Assembly: GCA_903918375.1 (NCBI GenBank)
Contig: CAIXED010000038.1
Span: 1 to 64,000, forward strand
DNA: 64,000 nt
Reading direction: 5' to 3'
Origin: an uncultured Pseudomonadota bacterium
Lineage (GTDB): Bacteria; Pseudomonadota; Gammaproteobacteria; Methylococcales; Methylomonadaceae
The notes beneath the pieces are model-generated. The model did not search any database. It saw only the letters and a list, made by a program, of their open reading frames with translations, and was not told where the DNA came from. The first letter of the stretch is position 1; every line of letters begins with the position of its first letter. The position numbers were made by a program, and so were the translations under genes. Of the stretch, positions 8,978 to 19,477 are shown piece by piece.

Positions 8978-10011
8978 TTGAAAGTGATCGATTAATCACC
9001 GCAGTTGCTGGTAATGATGAAGAGCGTCAAGATCGGGCGATTCGACCTAAGCGTTTAAAAGATTATGTAGGTCAGCAAGAGTTGCGACAGCAAATGGAAA
9101 TCTTCATTCAAGCCGCTGTTTCTCGTTCGGAAGCTTTAGATCATGTGTTGATTTTCGGGCCACCGGGGTTGGGTAAGACGACTTTAGCTAATATCGTTGC
9201 TGCCGAAATGAATGTCAGCATTCGTCAAACTTCTGGGCCGGTATTAGATAAGGCGGGCGATTTGGCTGCTTTGTTGACTAATTTGCAAGCTCACGATGTT
9301 TTATTCATTGATGAAATCCATCGCTTAAGTCCTGCAGTCGAAGAAGTGCTGTATCCGGCTATGGAAGACTATCAAATTGATATTATAATAGGCGAAGGTC
9401 CGGCGGCGCGGTCGATTAAGCTGGATTTACCGCCTTTTACCTTGATTGGTGCGACGACGAGAGCGGGATTGCTAACATCGCCATTAAGGGATAGATTTGG
9501 GATTGTTCAGCGGTTGGAGTTTTATAGTACCAGTGAGTTGGCCAGTATTGTGACTCGGTCGGCAACCATGCTGGGCATAGCGATTGATCAAGGCGGTGCT
9601 AATGAAATTGCCTGTCGTTCTCGTGGAACACCAAGAATTGCGAATCGATTGTTACGCCGAGTAAGGGATTTTGCCGAAGTGAAAGCTAATGGCGAAATCA
9701 GCCGTGAGATTGCCAGTCAGGCCTTACAAATGTTAAAAATCGATCAGCAAGGTTTTGATATGCTGGATCGTAAACTTTTGTCGGTAATGATTGAGAATTT
9801 TCAAGGCGGTCCAGTTGGTCTTGATACCTTGGCCGCAGCGATTAGTGAAGAGCGGGGTACGGTGGAAGATGTGCTGGAACCGTATTTATTACAGCAAGGT
9901 TTTTTAATGAGAACACCGCGTGGTCGGGTAGTTACTCATAAAGCCTATACCCATTTTGGTTTGCCAGTACCGGATCAAGAGTCGGTTGCAGACGATATTT
10001 TTAAACTTTAA
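8974..10011 (+). CDS. ruvB: Holliday junction helicase RuvB
   Basis: 345 residues. AAA+ ATPase with Walker [12 protein letters not shown], Walker [12 protein letters not shown] and sensor I IGATTRAG. The C-terminal winged helix includes RTPRGRVVT. RuvB drives branch migration. It starts with GTG at 8974 inside the ruvA stop (GTGA overlap). The length is normal for the family. Confidence 0.97.
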   Translation: MIESDRLITAVAGNDEERQDRAIRPKRLKDYVGQQELRQQMEIFIQAAVSRSEALDHVLIFGPPGLGKTTLANIVAAEMNVSIRQTSGPVLDKAGDLAALLTNLQAHDVLFIDEIHRLSPAVEEVLYPAMEDYQIDIIIGEGPAARSIKLDLPPFTLIGATTRAGLLTSPLRDRFGIVQRLEFYSTSELASIVTRSATMLGIAIDQGGANEIACRSRGTPRIANRLLRRVRDFAEVKANGEISREIASQALQMLKIDQQGFDMLDRKLLSVMIENFQGGPVGLDTLAAAISEERGTVEDVLEPYLLQQGFLMRTPRGRVVTHKAYTHFGLPVPDQESVADDIFKL

Positions 10012-10020
10012 TTCTGTGTA

Positions 10021-10416
10021 ATGAACCCATTTAACTGGCCTATTCGAGTATATTATGAAGATACTGATGCTGGTGGCGTGGTTTTTTACGCTAATTATTT
10101 GAAGTTTTTTGAACGAGCAAGAACCGAAATGTTGCGGCATTTAGGTTTTGAGCAAGATCAGTTAATTGAAATACAAAATCTAATTTTCGTTGTCCGTTCA
10201 GTAAAAGTTGATTATCTGAAGCCGGCACGATTTAATGACCTGATTGATGTCACTTCGGCAGTGATTGAAAAGAAAAAAACCAGCTTGATATTTAAACAGT
10301 CAATTTTGCGTGAAGATATATTATTGTGTGATGCAGAAATCCGAATAGCCTGTCTTGATGCACAAACCATGAAACCTAAACCCATTCCCACTGAGATATT
10401 GGAAAAAATAACCTGA
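10021..10416 (+). CDS. ybgC: Tol-Pal associated acyl-CoA thioesterase YbgC
   Basis: 131 residues, a hotdog-fold thioesterase. The 4-hydroxybenzoyl-CoA thioesterase signature is at residues 14-32 (DTDAGGVVFYANYLKFFER), including the catalytic Asp16. YbgC hydrolyses acyl-CoA or acyl-ACP thioesters at the inner membrane and heads the tol-pal cluster in gammaproteobacteria. It begins 9 bases after ruvB and overlaps tolQ by one base, which joins the ruv and tol blocks into one probable transcription unit. Confidence 0.95.
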   Translation: MNPFNWPIRVYYEDTDAGGVVFYANYLKFFERARTEMLRHLGFEQDQLIEIQNLIFVVRSVKVDYLKPARFNDLIDVTSAVIEKKKTSLIFKQSILREDILLCDAEIRIACLDAQTMKPKPIPTEILEKIT

Positions 10417-11093
10417 TGAATACTGATTTATCGATACTGCATTTGGTCAAAGAGGCCAGCGTTGTTGTTCAGTTTGTGATGTTTATCTTGCTTTCGGCAT
10501 CGGTAGCATCGTGGACTTTTATTTTTTCTAAACGCAAAGAATTAAAGCAATCTATTGAAGTGACCGATAGTTTTGAAGATGAGTTCTGGTCTGGCTTAGG
10601 TCTTGCAGAACTGTACAAAAAAATGTCTAACGATAGATTCGATCCAGAAGGCATCGAGAAAATCTTTCTAGCAGGTTACCGTGAATTTGCCAGAATGCGT
10701 CAAAAAGGTGATGTTGAGCCGGTGGTGCAAGTGGAAAGCGCGCAACGTGCGATGCGGATTGAATTGGCAAGAGAATTAGATCGCTTAGATGAAACCTTGC
10801 CATTTTTGGCAACTGTTGGTTCAACCAGTCCTTACATTGGGTTGTTTGGTACTGTCTGGGGGATTATGAATTCATTCAGGGCTTTGGGTGAAATCAAAAA
10901 TGCTACGTTAGCGAATGTTGCTCCAGGTATTTCTGAGGCCTTGATTGCGACCGCAATCGGTCTATTCGCCGCGATTCCTGCTGTTATTGCCTATAACCGC
11001 TTTTCAACACGTCTTGATCGATTAGCTGGTCGTTATGAATTGTTTATCGACGAATTCGTAGTTCTATTGCAAAGACAGGCGCACAGCAAATGA
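10416..11093 (+). CDS. tolQ: Tol-Pal system proton channel subunit TolQ
   Basis: 225 residues. MotA/TolQ/ExbB family: first membrane segment near residues 17-37, then a cytoplasmic loop, then two further membrane segments starting around residue 128 (VGSTSPYIGLFGTVWGIM) and 165 (EALIATAIGLFAAIPAVIAYN). Together with TolR it converts the proton motive force into TolA movement for outer-membrane constriction at division. Overlaps tolR by four bases. Confidence 0.97.
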   Translation: MNTDLSILHLVKEASVVVQFVMFILLSASVASWTFIFSKRKELKQSIEVTDSFEDEFWSGLGLAELYKKMSNDRFDPEGIEKIFLAGYREFARMRQKGDVEPVVQVESAQRAMRIELARELDRLDETLPFLATVGSTSPYIGLFGTVWGIMNSFRALGEIKNATLANVAPGISEALIATAIGLFAAIPAVIAYNRFSTRLDRLAGRYELFIDEFVVLLQRQAHSK

Positions 11094-11536
11094 ATGTAGG
11101 TGGCAGTAATCGCAAATCCCGCAAACGTCGTGGCCCAATGGCAGAGATCAATGTCGTTCCTTATATTGATGTCACCTTCGTATTATTAATGATTTTTATG
11201 ATTACAGCGCCACTGGTACAAACCGGTGTCGATGTTGATCTTCCGAAGGCAGATACCGCAGCTGTTGATCTAAAAGATGAGCCGCCAGTGATTGTTTCAA
11301 TCAAAAAAGACGGTTCTTTTTATATCGATATTGGTGATCGTCAAGATGAGCCAGTCGGCGAAGATGTGTTGTATTCGCGAGTTTCAACCGTATTGAAAAA
11401 TAAACCGCAAACTCAGATTTACGTGCGTGGTGATCATTTGGTCGAATACGGCAAAATTGTCACCGTCATGGCGGCTCTAAAAGCTGCGGGTGCTCCAAAA
11501 GTTGGTTTAATGACCACTCCGCCTCCTGAAAAATAG
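11090..11536 (+). CDS. tolR: Tol-Pal system protein TolR
   Basis: 148 residues. ExbD/TolR family: a short cytoplasmic basic start, one membrane segment near residues 24-44 beginning VVPYIDVTFVLLMIFMI (with the proton-path Asp in YIDV), and a periplasmic domain. It partners TolQ and TolA. It is translationally coupled to tolQ and precedes tolA by 13 bases. Confidence 0.96.
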   Translation: MNVGGSNRKSRKRRGPMAEINVVPYIDVTFVLLMIFMITAPLVQTGVDVDLPKADTAAVDLKDEPPVIVSIKKDGSFYIDIGDRQDEPVGEDVLYSRVSTVLKNKPQTQIYVRGDHLVEYGKIVTVMAALKAAGAPKVGLMTTPPPEK

Positions 11537-11549
11537 TTAATTAGGCCTT

Positions 11550-12974
11550 ATGCATAAATACGGTTCTTCAATGACGTTGGCGATGGCTTTGCACATCGTC
11601 ATTGTTCTATTGTTTAGCTTTAGTTTTGAACCTGATCCAGATCTTGTTAAAGCTGAACCTGCGCCTGAAATAATCGAGGCCACCATCTTGGATAGCGATC
11701 AAATTCAAGCGGAAGTTGATCGATTAAAACAAAACGAAGCCAAGGCAGAAAAAGCTGAAATTCAACATCAACATCAACAACAAGTTGAAAACGCTCAAAA
11801 ATCCGAACAACAATTGTTGCAACAGCAAGCTAAAAAACAGCAAATGCTGGAAGAGCAAAAAGCTCAGCAAGCCCTTGAAAAAATTAAACAAGAAGCTTTA
11901 GCGGAGCAGAAAAAAGAAGCTAAGCGTAAAGAAGCTGAAAAGCTTGAAGAGGCTAAAGAGAAAAAGCTTAATGACGAGAAAAAAGCTAAAGACGCTGCTG
12001 AAGAAAAGCAAAAACAGCAAGATACTCTGAAAAAGCAAGAAGCCGAAAAAGAAAAACAACAAACGGCCGAGCGTGAAGCGAAAGTTAAAGAACAAAAATT
12101 AGCGGAAGAGACTAAAGCCAAGCAGCAAGAAGCTGAAGCTAAAAAGCTGGAGCAAGATAAAAAGTTAGCGGAACAGCAAAAAATTCAAGAACAAGCTGCT
12201 GAGCAAGCAAAACGCCAAGCAGAAGCCAAAGCTGAAAAAGAAAAACAGCAAGTTGCCGAGAAGCTTGAAAAAGACAAATCTGCAAAATTAGAAAAAGAAA
12301 AACAAGAAGCTGAGGCAGTTGCTAAAGCCAAGGCTGAAAAAGAAAAACAAGCCGCTGAAACCGCTACTAAAGCCAAAGCTGAGAAAGAAAAACAGGCAGC
12401 TGAAGCCGCTGCTGCAAAAGCTAAAGCTGATAAAGAAAAGCAATTAGCCGCAGAACAAGCAGAAAAAGACAGGCAAGCAAAGCAGGCCGCTGAAAAGGCT
12501 GAAAAAGAACGTCAGGCAAAATTAGCGGCAGAAAAAGCCGAAAAAGAACGTCAAGAAGCAGCTGCTAATGCTGCCAAAGCGAAGGCAGAACAAGAGCGCC
12601 AAGCAGCTGCGGCAGCGGCTGAGAAAGCTGAAAAAGATAGGCAAGCAGCGGAAGCTGCTGCAGCAAGTGCAGCAAAAGCTGAGGCAAATAAACAAGCCAG
12701 CTTAGCTGCAAAACAAGCGATTGCACGGAAAGTTGAAGCAGCTTGGACTAGACCTATCAATGCAACACAAGGTTTGAAGTGCACAATTCAGGTAAAATTA
12801 TTGCCTAGCGGTGATGTTATGGAAGCTGTGGTTGTTAGTGGTAGTGGTGATCCAATTTTTGACCGCTCGGCTGAAAATGCGGTTAGTAAGGCGTCTCCAT
12901 TGCCAGTGCCGCAAGATAAAAGTTTATTCAATGATGAATTTAGAGTATTCACCTTTGTGTTTAAGCCAGAATAA
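11550..12974 (+). CDS. tolA: Tol-Pal system protein TolA
   Basis: 474 residues. One N-terminal membrane helix (about residues 9-26) is followed by an extended Ala/Lys/Glu/Gln-rich region (roughly residues 45-390) made of imperfect AEKEKQ/AEKERQ-type repeats, predicted to be a long helix spanning the periplasm. The globular domain III (from about residue 395, with WTRPINATQGLKCTIQV) binds TolB, Pal or phage proteins. The helical repeats are degenerate and their low complexity creates long antisense ORFs that are not genes. Sits between tolR and tolB. Confidence 0.95.
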   Translation: MHKYGSSMTLAMALHIVIVLLFSFSFEPDPDLVKAEPAPEIIEATILDSDQIQAEVDRLKQNEAKAEKAEIQHQHQQQVENAQKSEQQLLQQQAKKQQMLEEQKAQQALEKIKQEALAEQKKEAKRKEAEKLEEAKEKKLNDEKKAKDAAEEKQKQQDTLKKQEAEKEKQQTAEREAKVKEQKLAEETKAKQQEAEAKKLEQDKKLAEQQKIQEQAAEQAKRQAEAKAEKEKQQVAEKLEKDKSAKLEKEKQEAEAVAKAKAEKEKQAAETATKAKAEKEKQAAEAAAAKAKADKEKQLAAEQAEKDRQAKQAAEKAEKERQAKLAAEKAEKERQEAAANAAKAKAEQERQAAAAAAEKAEKDRQAAEAAAASAAKAEANKQASLAAKQAIARKVEAAWTRPINATQGLKCTIQVKLLPSGDVMEAVVVSGSGDPIFDRSAENAVSKASPLPVPQDKSLFNDEFRVFTFVFKPE

Positions 12975-12995
12975 TTAAAAAACCGGAAATAATAG

Positions 12996-14279
12996 ATGAT
13001 GTTATTAGCAAGAATTTTGATCGTTAGCGCTTTAGCTTCCGCTCTGTCAGTTGCGCAAGCGGCTGGCTTAACTATTGAGATTACCAAAGGTTCGCAAACT
13101 GCGGTGCCGATTGCCGTTGTACCATTTGGTCAACAAGGCTCGATTGGTAATGTTAAATTATCGGATGTAGTTGATTCTGATCTAGGTGGTAGTGGTTTTT
13201 TCAAAACCTTGCCAGAAGAAGACATGCTAACTAAACCGAATGCGCCAGATAAAGTGAATTTCAAAGATTGGCAGGTGTTAGGTCAAGACTACATGGTGAT
13301 TGGTCAGGTAGTCGGCAACGGTGGTAACTACAATATCGAATTCCATTTGTTTAATGTTCATAACGGACAATTATTAATGGGATACCGTTTTACAGCTGGC
13401 GCTAATGAATTGCGTCGTGCCGGTCATCACATTAGCGATTTGATTTATGAAAAATTAACCGGTCGCAAAGGTTCATTCAATACCCGTATTGCTTATGTCA
13501 CCAGTACGCCAAGAGCTAATGGCAAGCAATATATGCTGCAAGTCGCTGATGCCGATGGCTTCAATCCTAGAACAATTGCTGAATCGCCAGAGCCTATTAT
13601 GGCGCCTGCATGGTCTCCAGATGGTTCTAAAATCGCTTATGTATCGTTTCACACCAAGCGTTCTGAGATTTTTATCCAAACTTTAGCAACCGGTCAGCGC
13701 GAAAGTGTGTCTTCTTATCACGGCATTAACGGTGCGCCAGCGTTTTCACCGGATGGTGGTCGTTTAGCGATTACTTTGTCTAAAGATGGTAGCCCAGATG
13801 TCTATGTATTAAACCTAGCTAATCGTGGTTTAACCCGTTTAACTAACGGTATGTCGATTGATACCGAGCCATCATGGTCACCCGATGGTAACAATATTGT
13901 TTTTACCTCTGATCAAGGTGGTAAACCGCAATTGTATGTGGTACCTAGTTCTGGTGGTAAAGCCAACCGAATTACTTTCCAAGGTGATTACAATGCGAGA
14001 GGACGTTTTTCAGCCGATGGCAGAAGCTTAGCCATGGTTACAGGCAATGGCGGTGATTATCGTATTGCTGTGATGGATATGGCCTCTAAAACTGTCAACG
14101 TTTTAACTGGTGGTCGTTTAGATGAGTCGCCTAGTTTTTCACCTAACGGCAGTATGGTGTTGTACGCTGCCAATCGTGGTGGTAAATCAACCTTATCAAT
14201 GGCATCAACTGATGGTGCTATGCAACAAAAGTTAGCATTTGAAAGCGGCGAGGTTCGTGAACCTGCGTGGGCGCCTTAA
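12996..14279 (+). CDS. tolB: Tol-Pal system periplasmic protein TolB
   Basis: 427 residues with a signal peptide (LARILIVSALASALSVAQAA, cleavage near residue 22), an N-terminal alpha/beta domain (IAVVPFGQQG) and a C-terminal six-blade beta-propeller with repeated PAWSPDGSKIAY, PSWSPDGNNIVF and SPSFSPNGSMVLY motifs. TolB binds Pal and the TolA C-terminus. ATG at 12996, 21 bases after tolA. Confidence 0.97.
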   Translation: MMLLARILIVSALASALSVAQAAGLTIEITKGSQTAVPIAVVPFGQQGSIGNVKLSDVVDSDLGGSGFFKTLPEEDMLTKPNAPDKVNFKDWQVLGQDYMVIGQVVGNGGNYNIEFHLFNVHNGQLLMGYRFTAGANELRRAGHHISDLIYEKLTGRKGSFNTRIAYVTSTPRANGKQYMLQVADADGFNPRTIAESPEPIMAPAWSPDGSKIAYVSFHTKRSEIFIQTLATGQRESVSSYHGINGAPAFSPDGGRLAITLSKDGSPDVYVLNLANRGLTRLTNGMSIDTEPSWSPDGNNIVFTSDQGGKPQLYVVPSSGGKANRITFQGDYNARGRFSADGRSLAMVTGNGGDYRIAVMDMASKTVNVLTGGRLDESPSFSPNGSMVLYAANRGGKSTLSMASTDGAMQQKLAFESGEVREPAWAP

Positions 14280-14344
14280 TTGCGAAATAAGATAGAATTG
14301 TCCCTAAGATTTACGATTTTTAACTTTACGATTGGAGAATATTG

Positions 14345-14902
14345 ATGACATTCAATAAAAAATATTTAGCACTAGCTATGGCTGCCATTTTGACTGTTGG
14401 CTGTAGTTCAGATGAAAAAGAAGGTTTGGAAGATGGTACTCAAGGTACCGATGCTTCAACTAGCGGTTATAGCGATGGCTCTATGTCTGGAAGCCAATTT
14501 GGTTCAGGCAATGGTTTTGGTTCAGGCTCAGGCTCACATTTAGGTCCAGAATTCAGCGATCCAAAAAACCCATTGTCAAAACAAGTTATCTATTTTGAAT
14601 TAGATAGCAGCCAAGTTAAACAAGACTATGTGCCTGTTGTTGCAGCTCATGCACGTTATTTGGCTTCACACCCTAATCAACGCGTTATTTTGGCTGGTAA
14701 TGCTGATGAACGTGGTTCAAGCGAGTACAACATTGCTTTGGGTGAGCAACGTGCGAAATCAGTTGAAAGAATGATGAGATCACAAGGCGTTGGCGCAAAC
14801 CAATTAGAAATCGTTAGCTATGGCGAAGAAAAACCAGCTGTATCAGGCAGCGGTGAGTCAGCATGGCAACAAAATCGTCGCGTGGAAGTAGGCTATCAAT
14901 GA
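14345..14902 (+). CDS. pal: Peptidoglycan-associated lipoprotein Pal
   Basis: 185 residues from the ATG at 14345 (a TTG directly before it is less likely). The lipobox LTVGC predicts lipidation at the Cys near residue 20 and outer-membrane anchoring. An unusually Ser/Gly-rich linker (about residues 30-65, with GSGNGFGSGSGSH) precedes the OmpA-like peptidoglycan-binding domain (VIYFELDSS, then AGNADERGSSEYNIALGEQRA). The linker makes this protein somewhat longer than typical Pal. GGAGA upstream is a good ribosome-binding site. The stop overlaps the cpoB start. Confidence 0.95.
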   Translation: MTFNKKYLALAMAAILTVGCSSDEKEGLEDGTQGTDASTSGYSDGSMSGSQFGSGNGFGSGSGSHLGPEFSDPKNPLSKQVIYFELDSSQVKQDYVPVVAAHARYLASHPNQRVILAGNADERGSSEYNIALGEQRAKSVERMMRSQGVGANQLEIVSYGEEKPAVSGSGESAWQQNRRVEVGYQ

Positions 14903-15687
14903 GAAAAAATGCACTTTTGACTTTATGCGTTAGTGGTCTATTGATTTCAACTAATGCCTTGTCTGCCAATAATTACAGCGATGTTAATCAACAGCAAATG
15001 CCAGCGCAGGCTGACAATGCTATGTTTGATTTGCTGGCGAGAGTTGAGCAGTTACAAGCAGAAGTGCAGCAATTGAGAGGGATGGTTGAAGAGCAATCAC
15101 AAACCATCGCGGATCTCGAAAGAAAGCAAAAAAATATGTATGCCGATTTGGATGGGCGGGTGCAGTCTTTAGCGACCCCAGCACCTGCTCAGCCACAAGC
15201 AGCTCCAGCACAGCCTGTAGCAACGGGTACTCCAGCTGTTCAAGCACCTGCTACTCCAGTGGTATCGGCTCCTGTTACTAATGTTGCCGCACCAGCACAA
15301 AATCCAGCGCAAGGAACAGAAAGAGAACGTTACCAACAAGCTTATGACAGCTTACGCAATGGCCATAATGCCCAAGCTGTGAAAATGTTTGAGACTTTAT
15401 TGGTGGATTATCCAGCCGGTGAATATGCTGATAATGCTCAATATTGGTTGGCAGAAGCTTATAAAGTCAATCGCGAAATTGATAAATCGCGAGCGGCTTT
15501 TAATAAAGTAATTGTTCAATATCCTAATAGTTCAAAAGTCCCTGATGCCTTATTGAAACTCGGCTACATCGAGGCTGATATGCAAAACTCGGTTAAAGCG
15601 CGCGAGTATTTGCTAAGAGTGACTAATAATTACCCGAATTCACCTGCTGCTCATCTTGCTGCCAAAAAATTGGCGCAAATGCCATAG
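14899..15687 (+). CDS. cpoB: Cell division coordinator CpoB (YbgF)
   Basis: 262 residues from the ATG at 14899, which overlaps the pal stop as ATGA; an open frame extends further upstream inside pal but lacks a signal sequence start. Signal peptide at residues 1-24, a short coiled-coil region (about 40-90, LLARVEQLQAEVQQLRGMV) for trimerisation, a Pro/Ala/Gln linker (about 100-145), then tetratricopeptide repeats (YQQAYDSLRNG, YADNAQYWLAEAYK, VPDALLKLGY). CpoB links Tol-Pal to peptidoglycan synthesis at the septum. Last gene of the tol-pal block. Confidence 0.94.
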   Translation: MRKNALLTLCVSGLLISTNALSANNYSDVNQQQMPAQADNAMFDLLARVEQLQAEVQQLRGMVEEQSQTIADLERKQKNMYADLDGRVQSLATPAPAQPQAAPAQPVATGTPAVQAPATPVVSAPVTNVAAPAQNPAQGTERERYQQAYDSLRNGHNAQAVKMFETLLVDYPAGEYADNAQYWLAEAYKVNREIDKSRAAFNKVIVQYPNSSKVPDALLKLGYIEADMQNSVKAREYLLRVTNNYPNSPAAHLAAKKLAQMP

Positions 15688-15696
15688 ATGATCTGA

Positions 15697-16341
15697 ATGG
15701 ATCAAGCATTACGTATTTCAGAAATTTTTTATTCACTTCAAGGTGAAACCAATACGGTTGGTATTCCAACGGTATTTGTTCGTCTGACTGGCTGTCCATT
15801 ACGCTGTTCATATTGCGATACTGAATATGCTTTTACCGGTGGTGAAAAATTTAGCCAAGCGCAAATCATCAGTAAAATCCAAGCCTTTAATTGTCAATAT
15901 GTGACGATTACTGGCGGTGAGCCTTTAGCTCAGCCAGGTTGTAATGCTTTGATGGTTAAGTTATTGAATTTGGGTTTTTCAGTTTCTTTAGAAACCAGTG
16001 GCGCATTGGATGTGTCGGCTGTTGATCCTCGAGTGGTTAAAGTGATGGATTTAAAAACCCCGAGTTCAGCTGAAATTCACCGCAATCGCTATGCCAATAT
16101 CGAATATCTTAATTCACAAGATCAAGTGAAGTTTGTCATCGCTGATGATGAAGATTACCAATGGTCAAAACAGCAAATCATCGATCATCAATTACTTGAT
16201 CGTTGCCAAGTCTTATTTTCACCTGTGATGGGTGTCATGCCAGCTGTTGAGTTAGCAGAGAAAATTCTTGCCGACCAAATAGCGGTTCGTTTTCAAATTC
16301 AACTGCATAAATATCTTTGGAATGATGCACGAGGAAAATAA
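15697..16341 (+). CDS. queE: 7-carboxy-7-deazaguanine synthase QueE
   Basis: 214 residues. A radical-SAM enzyme making 7-carboxy-7-deazaguanine on the route to queuosine. The 4Fe-4S Cys cluster is [15 protein letters not shown] near residues 32-46, with GGEP following around residue 75. Substrate-binding start [10 protein letters not shown] is present. Overlaps queC by 20 bases; the pair forms one unit. Nine bases separate it from cpoB. Confidence 0.96.
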   Translation: MDQALRISEIFYSLQGETNTVGIPTVFVRLTGCPLRCSYCDTEYAFTGGEKFSQAQIISKIQAFNCQYVTITGGEPLAQPGCNALMVKLLNLGFSVSLETSGALDVSAVDPRVVKVMDLKTPSSAEIHRNRYANIEYLNSQDQVKFVIADDEDYQWSKQQIIDHQLLDRCQVLFSPVMGVMPAVELAEKILADQIAVRFQIQLHKYLWNDARGK

Positions 16342-17014
16342 TCAAGCTAAATCGGCCGTGATTTTGTTATCAGGTGGTTTGGATTCTATTACGGTGTTGG
16401 CGTTGGCTAAACAGCAAGGTTATTCATGTTATGCCTTAAGTTTTGATTATGGCCAGCGTCATAATGCCGAGCTTGAAGCGGCGAAAAAAATTGCCCAGCA
16501 TTATCAAGTGATTGATCACAAAGTCATCAAATTGGGCCTCGATAGCATTGGTGGCTCCGCATTAACTGATCAAAATATTGACGTACCGACATCGCCGCAA
16601 TTGGGGATTCCGGTTACTTATGTGCCAGCCCGTAACACCATTTTTCTATCGTTTGCCCTAGGTTGGGCTGAAGTGCTTGATGCTCACGATGTGTTTATTG
16701 GCGTCAATGCGGTGGATTATTCCGGTTATCCGGATTGTCGGCCTGAGTTTATCAATGCCTTTCAGGATATGGCCAATTTAGCTACTAAAGCGGGTGTTGA
16801 AGGTCATAAAATCAAGATTCATGCGCCGTTAATCCAGCTCAGTAAATCTGAAATTATCAAACAAGGTTTGGAATTAGGGGTTGATTACGCCCAAACCGTT
16901 TCCTGTTATTCGGCGGATGAACAGGGTAGGGCTTGTGGTCATTGTGATGCTTGTCGCTTACGGGCTGCTGGTTTTGCTGGTTTAGGTGTTGCTGATGCAA
17001 CGCTTTATCAATAG
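16322..17014 (+). CDS. queC: 7-cyano-7-deazaguanine synthase QueC
   Basis: 230 residues. An ATP-dependent enzyme converting 7-carboxy-7-deazaguanine to preQ0. The PP-loop motif [15 protein letters not shown] lies near residues 15-29, and the C-terminal zinc site is [20 protein letters not shown]. The ATG at 16322 is inside queE. The reading frame ends 60 bases before a strong terminator. Confidence 0.96.
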   Translation: MMHEENNQAKSAVILLSGGLDSITVLALAKQQGYSCYALSFDYGQRHNAELEAAKKIAQHYQVIDHKVIKLGLDSIGGSALTDQNIDVPTSPQLGIPVTYVPARNTIFLSFALGWAEVLDAHDVFIGVNAVDYSGYPDCRPEFINAFQDMANLATKAGVEGHKIKIHAPLIQLSKSEIIKQGLELGVDYAQTVSCYSADEQGRACGHCDACRLRAAGFAGLGVADATLYQ

Positions 17015-17074
17015 TAAAGTCATGGCTAAACAAGCATTTGGCGTTAATAAAGTTTATAATTCGCCCAAAACTAG

Positions 17075-17100
17075 CCCCTGTCGCAAGATAGGGGTTTTTT
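17075..17100 (+). terminator. Rho-independent terminator after queC
   Basis: CCCCTGTC (17075-17082) pairs with GATAGGGG (17087-17094), with one G-T pair, around a GCAA tetraloop and is followed by six T (17095-17100). This is a classic intrinsic terminator separating queEC from miaB. Confidence 0.9.
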
Positions 17101-17132
17101 GTTATAAGGGTATTTGAGGTATCTCAGCAAGC

Positions 17133-18491
17133 ATGGCGCAAAAACTGTATATACAAACTAACGGCTGTCAAATGAACGAGTACGATTCCGACAAAATGCG
17201 GGACGTACTGATCGCTTCACATGGCATGGAATTAACCGATATTCCCGAACAGGCAGATGTTTTATTGTTAAACACCTGTTCGATTCGCGAAAAAGCCCAA
17301 GAAAAAGTCTTTTCTGCTGTTGGTCGCTGGAAAAAAATCAAAGATAAACGCCCCGATGTGATTATTGGTGTTGGCGGTTGTGTTGCTAGTCAAGAAGGTG
17401 CGGCACTACAAAAACGTGCGCCTTGTGTTGATATTGTTTTCGGCCCTCAAACTTTGCATCGTTTGCCTGAGTTGCTTGATAAAGCTCGCAGTAGCAATAA
17501 AGGTGTCGTTGATATTTCTTTCCCTGAAATTGAAAAATTTGATGCTTTGCCAGAGCCAAGAGCAGAAGGGCCAAAAGCCTATGTTTCGGTGATGGAAGGT
17601 TGTAGTAAATATTGCACTTACTGCGTAGTGCCATACACTCGTGGTGAAGAAGTTAGTCGTCCTTTAAATGATGTGATCGCCGAAATTAGCAGTCTTGCTA
17701 AGCAAGGTGTGCGTGAAATTAACTTACTCGGCCAAAACGTCAACGCTTATCGCGGTGAAATGGAAGACGGTGAACTTGCCAATTTTGCCTTGTTGCTACA
17801 TTTCGTGGCAGCGGTTGATGGCATTGATCGCATTCGTTTTACCACCTCGCATCCTTTGGAATTTACCGATGACATCATCGAAGCCTTTGCCGAAATTCCA
17901 CAATTAGTCAATCACTTACACTTGCCCGTGCAAAGCGGTAGCAACCGGATTTTGGCGGAAATGAAACGCGGTCACAAGCGCGAAGATTATCTGGAAATCA
18001 TGCGTAAGATCAAAGCGGTTCGTCCAGGTATCAGTTTATCGTCTGACTTTATTATTGGTTTCCCAGGTGAAACTGAGCAAGACTTTGAAGACACTATGGC
18101 CTTGATTGAAGAAGTCGGTTACGACTTTTCTTACAGCTTTATCTTCAGCGCAAGACCGGGTACGCCAGCAGCTAATTTCCCAGACGATGTTACTATCGAA
18201 GTCAAAGAACAACGCTTAAAACGTCTGCAAACCCGTATAAATGAAATGACCATGGCGATATCTGAGTCGATGATAGGCACTGTGCAAACGGTTTTGGTTG
18301 AAGGGATTTCCAGAAAAAACCCATTACATTTAACCGGTCGGACAGAAAATAATCGCGCGGTTAATTTTGCCGGTCACCCTCGATTAACCGGTCAATTTGT
18401 CGATGTGTTAATTGCTGAAGCATTGCCAAACTCCTTGCGTGGACGAGCGGTCGAATCATCTGTTGAAAAAATTATTCAAAAATTGTCGTGA
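17133..18491 (+). CDS. miaB: tRNA-2-methylthio-N6-dimethylallyladenosine synthase MiaB
   Basis: 452 residues. The N-terminal UPF0004 domain has three cluster Cys ([33 protein letters not shown]). The radical-SAM cluster motif is [19 protein letters not shown]-terminal TRAM domain follows ([11 protein letters not shown]). MiaB adds the 2-methylthio group to i6A37 in tRNAs. ATG at 17133; the stop overlaps the phoH GTG, as is usual for the miaB-phoH-ybeY-corC cluster. Confidence 0.97.
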   Translation: MAQKLYIQTNGCQMNEYDSDKMRDVLIASHGMELTDIPEQADVLLLNTCSIREKAQEKVFSAVGRWKKIKDKRPDVIIGVGGCVASQEGAALQKRAPCVDIVFGPQTLHRLPELLDKARSSNKGVVDISFPEIEKFDALPEPRAEGPKAYVSVMEGCSKYCTYCVVPYTRGEEVSRPLNDVIAEISSLAKQGVREINLLGQNVNAYRGEMEDGELANFALLLHFVAAVDGIDRIRFTTSHPLEFTDDIIEAFAEIPQLVNHLHLPVQSGSNRILAEMKRGHKREDYLEIMRKIKAVRPGISLSSDFIIGFPGETEQDFEDTMALIEEVGYDFSYSFIFSARPGTPAANFPDDVTIEVKEQRLKRLQTRINEMTMAISESMIGTVQTVLVEGISRKNPLHLTGRTENNRAVNFAGHPRLTGQFVDVLIAEALPNSLRGRAVESSVEKIIQKLS

Positions 18492-19477
18492 GTCATAATC
18501 ATTTTTCGCAAGAAGTTACCTTATTGCCCGCTGATATTGAGCGCCTATCTAATTTTTGTGGGCAATTAGACATCAACCTGCGACATATCGAGCAGCGCTT
18601 ACAAGTAGAAATTGCCAATCGCAGCAATCATTTCAGAATTTCTGGTGATGAAGTTGCGGTAAGAACCGCTAGTGTCGTGATGCAAAAGCTTTATGAACTG
18701 GCTGAAAAGGAAGAAATTAGTCCTGAGCAAGTGCATTTAAGTTTGCAAGATTCCAGTATTGATCAATTACTTGAAAATCCAGCGCCTAAACATCAAGCTT
18801 TGGTCGCCATTAAAACCAAGCGCGGCGTGATTAAAGGCCGCGGTCAAAATCAGCAAGATTATTTACAAAAAATCCTTCAACACGACATTAATTTTGGTGT
18901 CGGGCCTGCAGGTACCGGTAAAACCTTTTTAGCGGTGGCTTGTGCGGTCGAGGCATTGCAAAATGAAACCGTACGGCGAATTGTTTTAGTCCGTCCTGCG
19001 GTTGAAGCTGGCGAGAAATTAGGTTTTTTACCGGGTGATATGGCGCAAAAAGTCGATCCTTATTTAAGACCTTTGTATGATGCTTTATATGACATGCTGG
19101 GCTTTGAACGGGTTGAAAAATTATTAGAGAAAAATGTTATCGAAGTTGCGCCGCTGGCATTTATGCGTGGCCGTACTTTAAACGATTCCTTCATTATTCT
19201 CGACGAAGCGCAAAACACCACCACTGAACAAATCAAAATGTTCTTAACCCGTATCGGTTTTGGTTCAACAGCTGTGATTACTGGCGATGTGACGCAAATT
19301 GATTTGCCTAACGAGAAAATGTCGGGTTTAAAGCATGTTTTGCAGGTTTTAAAAGACGTTGAAGGTATCAGTTTTACCTTTTTCGGTGTGCGCGATGTGG
19401 TTAGACATCCTTTAGTGCAAAGAATCGTCGCTGCTTACGATAAATACGAATTACAGCAAAAACATGAATTATCTTGA
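18488..19477 (+). CDS. ybeZ: PhoH-like ATPase
   Basis: 329 residues with a P-loop [19 protein letters not shown] around residues 140-158, Walker [12 protein letters not shown], and the PhoH ending [16 protein letters not shown]. coli YbeZ is thought to work with YbeY in ribosome maturation. GTG start at 18488, overlapping the miaB stop; it overlaps ybeY by 14 bases. Such overlaps indicate tight translational coupling. Confidence 0.94.
   Translation: MSHNHFSQEVTLLPADIERLSNFCGQLDINLRHIEQRLQVEIANRSNHFRISGDEVAVRTASVVMQKLYELAEKEEISPEQVHLSLQDSSIDQLLENPAPKHQALVAIKTKRGVIKGRGQNQQDYLQKILQHDINFGVGPAGTGKTFLAVACAVEALQNETVRRIVLVRPAVEAGEKLGFLPGDMAQKVDPYLRPLYDALYDMLGFERVEKLLEKNVIEVAPLAFMRGRTLNDSFIILDEAQNTTTEQIKMFLTRIGFGSTAVITGDVTQIDLPNEKMSGLKHVLQVLKDVEGISFTFFGVRDVVRHPLVQRIVAAYDKYELQQKHELS

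Noticed and set aside
11864-12784. Several minus-strand ORFs rich in Ser, Phe, Ala and Leu
   Set aside because: They are antisense shadows of the low-complexity Lys/Glu/Ala repeats in tolA and show no start signals or family pattern.
17055-17060. TATAAT box between queC and miaB, suggesting a tiny terminated RNA
   Set aside because: No acceptable -35 box at the right distance. The following hairpin is explained as the queC terminator.
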